Part shown: positions 51,877 through 60,870 of the stretch, one piece after another
How the letters are laid out: every line of letters starts with the position of its first letter
Position numbering within the stretch: position 1 is the first letter of the stretch
Assembly (NCBI RefSeq): GCF_046244365.1
Contig: NZ_CP176395.1
Coordinates: 7,936,001-8,000,000 of the forward strand
Source: Paenibacillus_V sp046244365
GTDB taxonomy: Bacteria; Bacillota; Bacilli; Paenibacillales; NBRC-103111
Reading direction: 5' to 3'
Length of the DNA: 64,000 nt
Position numbers and translations under genes: made by a program
Notes under the pieces: generated by a model
What the model was told of the DNA's origin: nothing
The model's input: only the letters and a program-made list of their open reading frames with translations
Databases searched by the model: none

Positions 51877-52006
51877 AACGCTCATGTCGCTCGTACGTTA
51901 TAGCGGGATTTTCATGTCATGAAAAAAACGACAAGAAGTTCTCCCCAAATGAAAAAGAACCTTGATATATCAAGGTTCTTTTTTGGGATTTTTATGTCGT
52001 TGTACT
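51877..52006 (-). repeat. Right-end repeats of the 9.7-kb element
   Basis: Read inward from 52006: AGTACAACGACATAAAAATCCC (the last 22 bases of the element), then GACATGAAAATCCC (complement of 51905-51918), then GCGACATGAGCGTTT (complement of ~51877-51892). A CGACAAGAA copy in the other orientation lies at 51929. The shared core GACATRAAAATCCC also occurs in the left end. Confidence 0.75.
51952..51985. terminator. Bidirectional terminator inside the right end
   Basis: AAAAAGAACCTTGATATATC and its near-exact complement form a 30-bp palindrome with A and T runs on either side. It would stop transcripts leaving or entering the element. Confidence 0.8.
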
Positions 52007-52011
52007 CTTGA
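52007..52011. repeat. Right copy of 5-bp target duplication (CTTGA)
   Basis: Identical to 42312-42316 and directly adjacent to the right inverted repeat. Confidence 0.85.
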
Positions 52012-52288
52012 GCGCGTCTATCCTCGCATCCCGGTATGCTTCCGGTACAAAGCCTAACGTAACCGGTCCCTCGGTGAAATTCCATTCAGCCGGTCCGGGC
52101 ACCCCCGCCCACATGGCGCATACCCGTACATCCGCCGCTTTCGCCTCGCGTACGACCTGTTCAGCCACCTCCTGCGTAGTCAAACCGGTATCCCAACTAA
52201 CCAACTGGCAAACATGAAGCCCGAACCGGCTTACATGCCCGAAGCAATCGCCGCCGTTCGCGAGCGTATTAATGACGCCAATTTCCAC
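52007..52288 (-). pseudogene. Sugar-phosphate isomerase/epimerase, 5' part (split by the 9.7-kb element)
   Basis: Codons 1-94 from GTG 52288: MEIGVINTLANGGDCFGHVSRFGLHVCQLVSWDTGLTTQEVAEQVVREAKAADVRVCAMWAG...EAYRDARIDALK. Family order continues directly into RWVDFAVRIGAPAIITH at 42311 and below. Past 52007 the frame reads four foreign codons (STTT) from the element and stops at 51992. Joined, the two parts give 271 residues, a normal length. Confidence 0.88.
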
Positions 52289-52348
52289 TACACTTCATCC
52301 TTCCTCCAGTACGCATGTGATCAGACCGCCACCATACAGCACTACAAT

Positions 52349-53549
52349 CTACACAAAATAAAACGAGCCTATATGTTTATCCGTCAGATCGAATTGTATC
52401 GACATATTGATTAGAGCGTTGGTCAGCGCTCCGCTTACGGAAACATAGGCGTCAGGACCGGACACATCGAGCGTCACCGCCAGATCCCTGCTTTGCACCA
52501 CATCGACCCTCGGCAGCGACATTTGCCAATTACCTGTGGAGTGCTTGAAGGCTTGATAAACGGATTCTCGCGCAGCCGTTTGACCGGGTACGTTCTGATT
52601 GTTTATGATCGCATACGAAATGTTGACCTTTAGCCACCCTAGACTATTCGGGCTGAAATTTTTGAATCGGGCAATTACCTCGCCTGCCGAGTAATCCTTA
52701 ATGTTCGTATAACGGATCGTGTCGGTGAACGTATAATCTTCTGCATCTACCGGTATCTGTATGCCTTTCTTCATCGCATTGGTAGAGTAGCAGACGATCT
52801 CCTGCCCCATTTGCGAGTCGCCCGGGATGACCGCCAGCCGTTTTGCCGTCTTGCCCCATCAGGAAACCGTATACCGTTGACTAACTTCCAGTACATGCTG
52901 TTATACTCCGGCGTAGACTGATCGGCTGCGCCTCCGATGAGATAATCCCCTACTCTTATATGACTAGGCATGTTGATGTATTCGCCGATTTTCACAGGCG
53001 TGCCGGATGATATATCCAGAGCGACGGTCTTTGAAAAAATCGTGCTGTACCCGCCTACCGTCATCACTCCATTGGTTATATTCGCGTAGCGGGGGAGGTA
53101 AACCCCGGGAATCGTGAATGTTCCCCTGCCGTACACGTTCCCGTATTCGTCTATATCGAGCCGCGTAATATTATCGGTAGCCGTCCATGTGATGAGGTAG
53201 TGTATCGATCCGTTGGACGCGATCGTCGCATTCCCTAGCGCTCCAACGCTGAATTGCGTTTCGTTAGACGGCACGCCATTCACAATATCGAATCTGTCAA
53301 TCTTCCCAAGCCCCAGTTGCAGGCGTAGAGCCTTCCGTTAATGATGCGGCAGGACTGCACAAACCCTTCATATTTACGCGTGATTTCGAGCTTGAAATGC
53401 AAAGCGGTGTCAACGATCCGGTACACTTTAATTTTATCCCCTGCAAAAACAAAGACTTTGTCGTTATGAATTGCCATCGCTACCCGATATTGGGTCGCTT
53501 CAAGATCGGCAAGGCAATACACCGGAGAACATTCGCTCCAGCACTTCAT
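52349..53549 (-). pseudogene. Frameshifted gene for a beta-propeller-like protein
   Basis: Three consecutive frames on one strand read as one protein: 53549-~53310 (VFVFAGDKIKVYRIVDT...RIINGRLYACNWGLG), then ~53310-52850 (KIDRFDIVNGVPSNETQFSVGALGNATI...YWKLVNGIRFPDG), then ~52850-52349 (KTAKRLAVIPGDSQMGQEIVCYSTNAMKKG...). The segments join smoothly with single-base shifts near 53310 and 52850. Repeated short beta strands with VYGRGTFTIPGVYLPRYANI-type blades suggest a propeller or WD-like fold. Family not recognised; the N-terminus is probably also missing. Confidence 0.65.
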
Positions 53550-53562
53550 CTCACTCTTCTAC

Positions 53563-54798
53563 ATGACTCCTCCGGATAAAAAGGACAAACAGGGGGTTGT
53601 CGTCGTCAACATCGATACGGAGCGGCTCGGCAAATTTATCAATAATGTAAGCGACAACGTTCTCGAGGACATCTACATTATCGATAAGGACGGCACCGTA
53701 CTTTACAATAGAGATTCTTCTCTCTTGAACCGTCCCATGTCGGATATCGGCCCTTTGAAAGATCTGCTCGAGGAGACCGAAGGGAAGCCCGTCCAAAAAA
53801 ATATGAACGGGAGGACCGAATCGGTCACCTACTTGAGCTCTCAGTATAATGATTGGAAAATCATTTCCGTCCTTCCTCTTCAGCTATACCAGGAGAAGGA
53901 TTCGTACCTGCGCAATTATTTGCTGCTCATATTCGCCGCCGGGCTGGCTGTCGCGCTTCTTCTTGCCTGGCTGATCGCGACGAAAGTGTTCCAGCCGATC
54001 CGCAAAATCATTTCAATCGTCGAAAATCCCGATAAGTGGACATATGTCGAGCTGGAGAAGCAGGAGCCTCACCTGAATGAAATCCGGCAAGTGGCGGCGG
54101 CGATCGCCCGGTCGCATGGCATGCGCCTGGAGCTGGAGCAGGAGCTGCGCAAGCGGCTCGCTTTATTGAAGCAAGCGCAGAACGTTGCCCTGCAGTCCCA
54201 AATCAGCCCGCATTTTCTGTACAATACGCTGGAAACGATCAACTGGAATGCCATCCGGCTGACAGGCGGCGATAACAAAGTATCGGAAATGATCTCTTCC
54301 CTGTCCAGACTTATGAGGCTGTCTCTCGAAACGCCCATGACTTTGATTCCCATCAAGGCGGAGCTTGAGCACGTTCAGCATTACATCGAAATTTTATTGA
54401 TTCGTTACAAAAACAGCTTTTCTGTCGTATGGGAGATCGACGAGGCTATCCATGCGTGCAAAATACCGAAAATCACTCTGCAGCCGCTCGTGGAAAACGC
54501 CGTCTATCACGGTATGAAACCGAGACAAGGAAAAGGAACCGTCCGTATTTCCGGATGCGTGCAGGACGAGCTTATCTTGTTCGAGATAACCGACGACGGC
54601 GTCGGAATCGACCCTGAGCGTACGGAGCAAATCAATTCCGCGCTACAGCACGACTACAGCGAGCCCGGCGATCACATCGGCATCAAAAATGTGAACCAGC
54701 GCATCAAACTGACGTTCGGCGATCCTTACGGCATAACCGTCTTCAGCGAAAAGCATATAGGGACGACCGTGCGGCTTACGCTTCCTGTCGTGGAATGA
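53563..54798 (+). pseudogene. YesM-type sensor histidine kinase, N-terminally truncated
   Basis: 411 codons, versus ~580-600 in the family. What remains is the end of the extracellular Cache domain (VVVVNIDTERLGKFINNVSDN...YIIDKDGTVLYN), one TM helix (~120-142), a HAMP-like linker, the His kinase domain with ALQSQISPHFLYNTLETINWNAI (phospho-acceptor His in SPHFLYN) and an ATPase with LVENAVYHGM and DDGVGI. The first TM helix and half of the sensor are absent. It abuts the broken propeller gene on the opposite strand. The kinase core is intact, so a residual cytosolic product is possible. No response regulator follows. Confidence 0.75.
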
Positions 54799-54814
54799 CA
54801 ATCGCATAGACGCC

Positions 54815-54846
54815 AAAAATGACGGCACCGAAGCCCGTCATTTTTT
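54815..54846 (+). terminator. Terminator after the truncated kinase
   Basis: AAAATGACGG / CCGTCATTTT stem, 9-base loop, T run. Confidence 0.85.
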
Positions 54847-54990
54847 GGCTTGCTATGCGATTGCCCAATGTTACTTGCTCCTAATGGAGGGGATGCGCAC
54901 GAAGACTAGTCTTCCGGCACTCGTATCCACCCCCTGCAATCTCCATTCGTTGCAGCGCTGCAGGAGGGAGGGCCTAACCGGTTGCCGGCG

Positions 54991-56058
54991 CTACTCCTTC
55001 ACCGCCAACACGACGCGCAGCGCACTCCCGTTAACGGCGACATCGCTTGCAGCGAAGCCGTTCCGGCGCAGCCAGCCCAGCAGCGCAGGGCGCAGCGCGT
55101 ACACTTCCTCCGCCGCATGCTGGACGCCGGGCGCGAGACCGTTCTCCCGCAGCGCCGCAAGCAGCTCCGCGCGGTGCGCCTTGTCATCGGCCATCCAATC
55201 GGCGATGCACAGCCTCCCTCCGCGCTTCAGCACGCGGTTCATTTCCTCCAGCGCCAACGGCTGCTGTTCATCGGTCAAGTGATGAAACGCAAAGCTCGTT
55301 ACGACGAAATCGAACTGCTGGTCGAAGCACGGCAGCGCCAGAAAATTGCCGATTTTGGTCTCGAGGCCCGGCACCTTGCCCGCACACCTCTTCAGCATTT
55401 CCCGCGACTGGTCGACGCCGACCATCGCCGCTCCCGCCGCAGCCAGCTTGGCCGCCAGGTTGCCCGTTCCGGCGCCGATATCAAGCCCAGCCTCGCCCTG
55501 CCGGGGGGCGACCAGCTCCGCGACCCGGTCCAGCGCCGCTTCGTAATAGCCGACATAGACGCCCGCCGTATTCTCCTCGCCGAACGATCCGTTCAGCTCC
55601 GCATCGTACGTTTCCGCCAGCCTGTCGAAGCCCCATCGGTCGGACCAGCCGGTTCTCGCGCTGCGCAGTCGCTTGGCACCGTCCGCCAGCGTATACATGT
55701 CGCTTACGTCCAGCTTATCCTGGCGCCGGATTCGCTCCATCATCGAATCGATCGTGCCGATCATCTGCTTGAGCTCCGCCCACTGCGCGAACAGCAGGCT
55801 GCGCTGCATGTCCAAGTAATGGCCGACTTCGTCTTTGTCGCCTTGATCGATCCGCTCCAGCATGCCGCGTATATCGTCCAGCGGCACGCCGATCTCGCGC
55901 AGCGCCGCGATCGTTTGGAGCCGCCATGCGTCCGTATCGCTGAAGATGCGATATTGATTATGCGAATCTTTAACGGGGCGAATCAATCCTTTGGCCTCGT
56001 ACAAACGGATCGCCCGCGGCGTTACGTTAAGCTTCCGGGCCATTTCTTTAATTTTCAC
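54991..56058 (-). CDS. MerR-type regulator fused to a SAM-dependent methyltransferase
   Basis: 355 residues from GTG 56058 (GGAGGG about eight bases upstream). Residues ~1-70 are a MerR winged HTH (KIKEMARKLNVTPRAIRLYEAKGLIRPVKDSHNQYRIFSDTDAWRLQTIAALREIGVPLDDIRG). A helical linker follows (~75-135), then a class I methyltransferase (GLDIGAGTGNLAAKLAAAGAAMVGVDQSREML; FDFVVTSFAFHHLTDEQQPLALEEMNRVLKRGGRLCIADW). The combination implies a DNA-bound or self-regulating methyltransferase. Substrate unknown. Confidence 0.88.
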   Translation of the reverse strand: MKIKEMARKLNVTPRAIRLYEAKGLIRPVKDSHNQYRIFSDTDAWRLQTIAALREIGVPLDDIRGMLERIDQGDKDEVGHYLDMQRSLLFAQWAELKQMIGTIDSMMERIRRQDKLDVSDMYTLADGAKRLRSARTGWSDRWGFDRLAETYDAELNGSFGEENTAGVYVGYYEAALDRVAELVAPRQGEAGLDIGAGTGNLAAKLAAAGAAMVGVDQSREMLKRCAGKVPGLETKIGNFLALPCFDQQFDFVVTSFAFHHLTDEQQPLALEEMNRVLKRGGRLCIADWMADDKAHRAELLAALRENGLAPGVQHAAEEVYALRPALLGWLRRNGFAASDVAVNGSALRVVLAVKE

Positions 56059-56132
56059 CGTAATCCCTCCATCCCCTCTATTGTAAACCTTAACCCAAGG
56101 GAAAGGTAAAGGGCAGGCTGCCGGAGAGAAAT

Positions 56133-56164
56133 AAAAAGAACCGCTCTGAAAGCCGGTTCTTTTC
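56133..56164 (-). terminator. Terminator after the repeat-containing secreted protein gene
   Basis: AAAAGAACCG-CT / AG-CCGGTTCTTTT stem with A run on the plus strand, suitable for minus-strand transcription from the gene at 56229. Confidence 0.75.
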
Positions 56165-56228
56165 CCTATCGTCGCTCCTATCGGCAATTTCGACCCGCCT
56201 CTCGGCCGGTCTCAAACAGCAGGCACCA

Positions 56229-57350
56229 TTACCCCTGCGTCTCCACTTGCCGCTTCGTTTCGATTTTCTTCTTCATCTCTACCTTGAAGCCGCCCTTCTG
56301 GTCGACGAACTTCTCGAGCGCCGGCTTCGTCAGCTCCTGCAGCTTCGCGATCAGCTGGTCCTTCGAAATGCCTTTCTCCTGCGCGATATCAGCGATCGAT
56401 TTGCCGCCTTCCAGCTCCTTCTTCAAATCGTCAACCGACAAGCCGACGATTTCGGCGACTTTGTCGAGAGGGGCATGAATACCCAGCGCGCCTCCCATCT
56501 TGCCGGGGCCCGGGCCAAAGCCGCGGCCGTGATCGCCTTCGATGCCCTTGAGGCCTTTTTGTTCAACGGCTTGCTTAACCTGCTCGGCGATTTTCTCCTT
56601 AACGGTCACAGCTTGCTCTGCCGTCAGCTTGCCGGCCTCCACCGTTTTGTCGATGCCGGCGTTCCGCTCCTCGATGAGAGCGGCTGTCAGCGTATCGACG
56701 GCAATCCCTTTCTCCTTGGCCACGTCCGCAAGCGATTTATCCGCCTTCAGCTCTTTTTTCAGATCCTCGACGGAAAGGCCGAGCACTTCAGCCGCTTTAT
56801 CGAGGGAAGCGCCTTTGCCCCCTACCGCAACAAAGCCGAATTTCTCGCCGCCCGGCTTGCCGTGGCCGCGACCGCCTTCGCCGAAGCCCGGCAGCCCTTT
56901 CTGCTCGACGGCTTGCTTCGCTTGTGCAGCCGCCTTTTCTTTGGCGGTCGCCGCTTGCTCGGCGGTCAGCTTGCCGGCCTCGACCGTTTTGTCGATTTTG
57001 GCGTTCAGCTCCTTCGTCAGAGCGGCGATAACGGTATCGACGGCAACGCCTTTCTCCTGCGCTACGTCAGCCAGCGATTTGCCCGCTTCCAGCTCCGTGC
57101 GAAGCGCACTTTCTTCTATGCCGAGCGCATCGGCGGCGATGCTGAGATGCTGCTTCAGCTGGACGCCGATTTTGACGCCTTTCTCAGCTGCGAATTTGCC
57201 CCTGACTTCGCCTTTCCCTTGCTTCGCGCTCTGCTGCTGATCGGCTGAAGACGGTGCGGATGTGCTGTCGGACGCCGCATAGGCGGCCCCTCCCCCAAGG
57301 GCAAGCGTGAGGGCAATACCTGCGGCGATCATTTTGTGCGAACGTTTCAT
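56229..57350 (-). CDS. Secreted protein with three internal helical repeats
   Basis: 373 residues from ATG 57350 (GGAGGAG upstream). Sec signal MKRSHKMIAAGIALTLALGGGAAYA-ASD (cleavage after AYA). The mature protein has three ~80-residue repeats: LGIEESALRTELEAGKSLADVAQEKGVAVDTV... (~65-145), LGLSVEDLKKELKADKSLADVAKEKGIAVDTL... (~185-265) and a shorter VGLSVDDLKKELEGGKSIADIAQEKGISKDQL (~310-345). The first two end with KIDKTVEAGKLTAEQA.T.KEK and AVEQKGL, and are separated by Gly-rich linkers (GEGGRGHGKPGG, GDHGRGFGPGPG). Resembles DUF2680-type Paenibacillus proteins; function unknown. Confidence 0.85.
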   Translation of the reverse strand: MKRSHKMIAAGIALTLALGGGAAYAASDSTSAPSSADQQQSAKQGKGEVRGKFAAEKGVKIGVQLKQHLSIAADALGIEESALRTELEAGKSLADVAQEKGVAVDTVIAALTKELNAKIDKTVEAGKLTAEQAATAKEKAAAQAKQAVEQKGLPGFGEGGRGHGKPGGEKFGFVAVGGKGASLDKAAEVLGLSVEDLKKELKADKSLADVAKEKGIAVDTLTAALIEERNAGIDKTVEAGKLTAEQAVTVKEKIAEQVKQAVEQKGLKGIEGDHGRGFGPGPGKMGGALGIHAPLDKVAEIVGLSVDDLKKELEGGKSIADIAQEKGISKDQLIAKLQELTKPALEKFVDQKGGFKVEMKKKIETKRQVETQG

Positions 57351-57473
57351 CGAATCACTCCTCCTATGTAACGAATTGTACATAGAAAGGATACCCCGCC
57401 GAGATTAAACCAAACTTAAGAACAGATTAAATAGGATTAGAAATTGCATAGTAATATTTCCCAATACTTCCGT

Positions 57474-58541
57474 CTAATCCTGCCAGTTCCACACTTCGAT
57501 GCGCCCCAGCTGAAAATGATGAAATTCACGGTCTTCGCGCAGCTTCTCCAGCTCCCGTACCGGCCCGGTTACGACCCCTCCGTACACGATAACGCCGTTA
57601 TTCCGCAAATACGCCAGCCGCTGCTTGTCGGTTTCCTTCCCTTCATACGAGGCTCCGCCTGTAAGCCACTCGAGATCGATTAACATCTGGTCTAAGGATT
57701 GCTGCAGCAAGGCCTCGTCGCCGAACCATTTCGAGAAGGAACTACCACTTTGATAATAGATTTTGAGAGGCCGCAGGTTCAAGTGCGGCAGCCAGTAATC
57801 GCTCCCGGAGCTGGAATAGGAGGAAAGCTTGGTGATCTCCTTCAATTCCCCCGCGTACACGGGCATGTTCAACAACCGGACATTCACCCCGTTCAGCCTC
57901 TGCTGCAGCTGCCCGGGCTCCATCCCGCTGCGGGTGGAGAACGCCATCTCGGCCACGTAACCGTCTCCGATATGGCTCAACTGCTCCCATACCCGCACGC
58001 TGTCGTTAGGCGCGATCGAGGCGGAGCCCTTGCCGTGCAGCTCGTTCGGAGCGACGAAAGCGAACGTTTTCGCAGCGTTCATATGAGGAGAGGAGAGCCT
58101 CAGCTCATAGTGCAAGTCGCCGAACAAGCTTTTGGATGCATGAACCTCCCCTGCCACGGCATCCCAATAGCCAACCTGACGGTAAAGCTTTAACGTGGTC
58201 CGCTGCGTAAGCCAAGGGGTCAAAGACGCTGCCCCGGTGCTGACATTCTCTACGCGCAGCCCGGTTTCGTGCGTTTCGACCAGCGTCGCCGTCAGCCGGT
58301 CGAATTCCGCGCTCTTGCCGGAAATGGTATAATAAGCGGCCAATGCCATCATGCCTATCAAGCCTGCCAACATTAAGCCGGCAATCGTAACGACAACTGT
58401 GGTCAAAATCGTAAACCGGGTACTCCACAGCATGCTTTTAAATGCGGCTTTTTCCTCATCGCCTCCATCCGCCTTCCTGCGTACCGCCGTCCTCTTCCAT
58501 TCCTTCAGCGCTCCCATTCCCGGCTCCATCCCTTCTTCCAT
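57474..58541 (-). CDS. Anti-sigma-type membrane protein (Sigma_reg_C class)
   Basis: 355 residues. A cytosolic N-terminus (~1-40), one TM helix (~45-72, FTILTTVVVTIAGLMLAGLIGMMALAAYY) and a large extracellular domain with RTTLKLYRQVGYWDAVAGEV, YVAEMAFSTRSGMEPGQL and a C-terminal TGPVRELEKLREDREFHHFQLGRIEVWNW, the pattern of Sigma_reg_N/Sigma_reg_C proteins such as B. subtilis YhdL. Such proteins normally follow an ECF sigma gene, but none is found upstream (58542-58777 holds no gene). Confidence 0.72.
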   Translation of the reverse strand: MEEGMEPGMGALKEWKRTAVRRKADGGDEEKAAFKSMLWSTRFTILTTVVVTIAGLMLAGLIGMMALAAYYTISGKSAEFDRLTATLVETHETGLRVENVSTGAASLTPWLTQRTTLKLYRQVGYWDAVAGEVHASKSLFGDLHYELRLSSPHMNAAKTFAFVAPNELHGKGSASIAPNDSVRVWEQLSHIGDGYVAEMAFSTRSGMEPGQLQQRLNGVNVRLLNMPVYAGELKEITKLSSYSSSGSDYWLPHLNLRPLKIYYQSGSSFSKWFGDEALLQQSLDQMLIDLEWLTGGASYEGKETDKQRLAYLRNNGVIVYGGVVTGPVRELEKLREDREFHHFQLGRIEVWNWQD

Positions 58542-58777
58542 TTCCGACGCCGAACGGCCTTTCCTTTCGTCCTAGCGCCGTCCGGCTTCTTTCCCCCATA
58601 CGCAGCCCATATCGCTCTTTCCATACAGCCGTTAAGTATGTCATATTCTGGTTCAACTACCTATATAACGCACCTTCCGTACACTTCCTGACGTTCCATC
58701 CGAAAATAGCCGTCAAAATAAAAAAATCATGCCTCCGCCAATTGACGAAAGCATGATTTATTACCTATATGCAGCTG

Positions 58778-59998
58778 CTACTTCCCCCATGCTCCGACGG
58801 TCTCGGCAACGGCATAACCGACCGCGGCGGAAATGGGAGTCATCCATAAAGCCCCCCACCAAGGGTAGACGACGGTACCAAGCACCGCGCCGATCAATAA
58901 AAAACCGGGCAGCATAATCAGGAAGACCGCTTTCTTGCGCGCTTCCCATACGGCGTGGTCCTGCCACCGGAAAAGCTTCAAAAAGGGCTCGGCGCCAACG
59001 TCCCTGACGTACAGCTTCGTGTAATAGGTCAGCAGCAAGCCGGAGCCGAACCAGAGCATCCACTTACCTGCCGCCGGTATCGCCACTATGCCGCCGCAGC
59101 TGATTACGGCCAGCTGGATGTACACTTTCATATTCGCTTTGCTGCGAAAGAATGATTTCACCGCAAGCTCCGTCAATCCGTTAACCTGAGTCCGCGAACG
59201 AAACAGCCGGTTGGACGACCGGAACAGGAGAGGACGTTTGCGGGCGATGCGCGATTTTTTCTGAATGATCTGCCCCAGCATAATGGCGGCGTACTTCATT
59301 CGTTCCGTCCGTTCCCGCTCGACATCATGATGGAATGCGCCCTTCCGCGCCAGCCGGAGGCGAAGCAGCCACGGGAATGCCGCAAGCAGCACGACGCAAG
59401 CCGCCGCGCCGATCAGCGCGTTCGAGCGAAGGGCAAGCACTACCGCCAGGAACGAAGCGGCTTCGGCTGCGAGCAGCGCTGCGGAAGCAAGAAATCGCCC
59501 GAAGCCGGCGAAACGAATCGACACCGCTTGACGCAGCATACTCGCGGTCATTTTGAACAAGACGAGCAGAAGGTACAGCACGAGCGTATCCGTCCACGAC
59601 AAGCCGTGCGAGCGATGCAGCAGCGGGAAGAGGAAGACGAGGACAGCGGCCGCCGTTACCGCCTGAAAGGCGATCGAATACCGAACGCCCTGCAGCATCA
59701 GCCTTCGGAGCCATGCCGTATGCAGAATCACGAGCTGGTCCGCCTCCTGAACGAAATAACGGATCGTGCCTACCCTCGTCCACCCGTACAGTATGACTGC
59801 TACCGCAGCATAAGGAATGTAGTCGAACCAACCGGGCGCTTGCTTCCACCATAAGTAAACATGATAGCCTCCAAACAGCAGCGCCGGAATGACGACATAC
59901 AGCGCGACGACCCAATCCACAGCCAGCCGCCATACGCTCCACTGGAACGCCCAGTCCTCCCGCACCCGCCGCCAAAAAAGCTTTCCGACGGTTATCAT
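58778..59998 (-). CDS. ecsB: EcsB-type ABC transporter membrane protein
   Basis: 406 residues from ATG 59998, which overlaps the ecsA stop (ATGA) behind GGAGG. Around eight TM helices; conserved start VGKLFWRRVREDWAFQWSVWRLAVDWVVALYVVIPALLFGGYHVYLWW. In Bacillus the EcsAB pair affects secretion and membrane-protease-dependent processing (regulated intramembrane proteolysis). Confidence 0.85.
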   Translation of the reverse strand: MITVGKLFWRRVREDWAFQWSVWRLAVDWVVALYVVIPALLFGGYHVYLWWKQAPGWFDYIPYAAVAVILYGWTRVGTIRYFVQEADQLVILHTAWLRRLMLQGVRYSIAFQAVTAAAVLVFLFPLLHRSHGLSWTDTLVLYLLLVLFKMTASMLRQAVSIRFAGFGRFLASAALLAAEAASFLAVVLALRSNALIGAAACVVLLAAFPWLLRLRLARKGAFHHDVERERTERMKYAAIMLGQIIQKKSRIARKRPLLFRSSNRLFRSRTQVNGLTELAVKSFFRSKANMKVYIQLAVISCGGIVAIPAAGKWMLWFGSGLLLTYYTKLYVRDVGAEPFLKLFRWQDHAVWEARKKAVFLIMLPGFLLIGAVLGTVVYPWWGALWMTPISAAVGYAVAETVGAWGK

Positions 59999-60735
59999 CG
60001 TCCTCCATCGCCCCCATCCGTAGGCGGCTCGGCAAGCTCCAGCAGGGAATGGAAGCAGTCGAACAACGATTCGCCCGGCATCCCGCATTGCTCCCGAATC
60101 GCCTCCAGATCGCCCGATGCCACGAGCTGCCCGTCAGCAAGCAGGACGAACGCGTCGCATAGCCTTTCCGCGGTATCCAGCACATGCGTCGACATGAGAA
60201 CGCCGGCGCCGCGCTTCCTCTCCTCGTGCAGCATGTTCATGAAATCTTTCGTCGCCTTCGGGTCCAGCCCGATGAACGGCTCGTCGATAATGTACAGATC
60301 CGGCTTCTGCAGGAAACCGATAATGAGCATCATCTTCTGCTGCATTCCTTTGGAGAACGAGGAAGGGAGGTGGTGCTTGACTGCGGTCAGCCGAAACTGC
60401 TTCAGAAGCATCATGCCTCTTTCTTCGAATTCCGCAGTCTCCATCTCCAGAGCGGAAGCCGCCAGCTCCAGGTGCTCCCACAATGTCAACGTGTCGTATA
60501 GAACCGGATGCTCGGGAATATAGGCGACCCTTCCGCTGGGATCGGTAAAGCCGATTGTTCCCGCAACGTCGGGAAGCAGCCCGAGAATGGCTTTGATCGT
60601 GGTGCTTTTCCCCGCTCCGTTAGGACCGATTAGTCCGATTAATTGCCCCGCTTCAATAGTAAAATGAATATCGTTTATGACGCCCTCGCGGCCCGGATAT
60701 CCGGCCCGATTGATCGAAACCTCGACGATTGACAT
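59995..60735 (-). CDS. ecsA: EcsA-type ABC transporter ATPase
   Basis: 246 residues. Walker A GPNGAGKST (~38-46), Q-loop region YIPEHPVLYDTLTLWEHLEL, signature SFSKGMQQKM (~130), Walker B PDLYIIDEPFIGLDP (~148-162) and STH (~182). Coupled to ecsB by a 4-base overlap. Confidence 0.9.
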   Translation of the reverse strand: MSIVEVSINRAGYPGREGVINDIHFTIEAGQLIGLIGPNGAGKSTTIKAILGLLPDVAGTIGFTDPSGRVAYIPEHPVLYDTLTLWEHLELAASALEMETAEFEERGMMLLKQFRLTAVKHHLPSSFSKGMQQKMMLIIGFLQKPDLYIIDEPFIGLDPKATKDFMNMLHEERKRGAGVLMSTHVLDTAERLCDAFVLLADGQLVASGDLEAIREQCGMPGESLFDCFHSLLELAEPPTDGGDGGR

Positions 60736-60870
60736 ATAAACCCCTCTCCGGAAAACGGTGTAGACGGAAGCTCCGCTAGTACGAGCCGCACCTGCCGTAT
60801 CTACCCGAATATGTACGCTGCGCGAGCGAATAAGTTACGCAGCCGTTTCCATTCCGGACGCTAATACGGC

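Larger units (their letters stand above)
42317..52006. mobile_element. 9,690-bp passenger-carrying transposon-like element
   Basis: Ends: AGTACAACGACA at 42317-42328 and its exact complement at 51995-52006. CTTGA duplicated on both sides. It splits a sugar-phosphate isomerase gene whose reading frame is restored exactly by removing the element and one CTTGA. Related motifs recur inside both ends (see end-repeat entries). Cargo: Cys-rich protein, 41-codon frame, DMT transporter, sulfatase, solute-binding lipoprotein, two permeases and an AraC-type membrane regulator. No gene resembling a transposase, resolvase or integrase is seen inside, so movement would need enzymes in trans. Confidence 0.85.
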
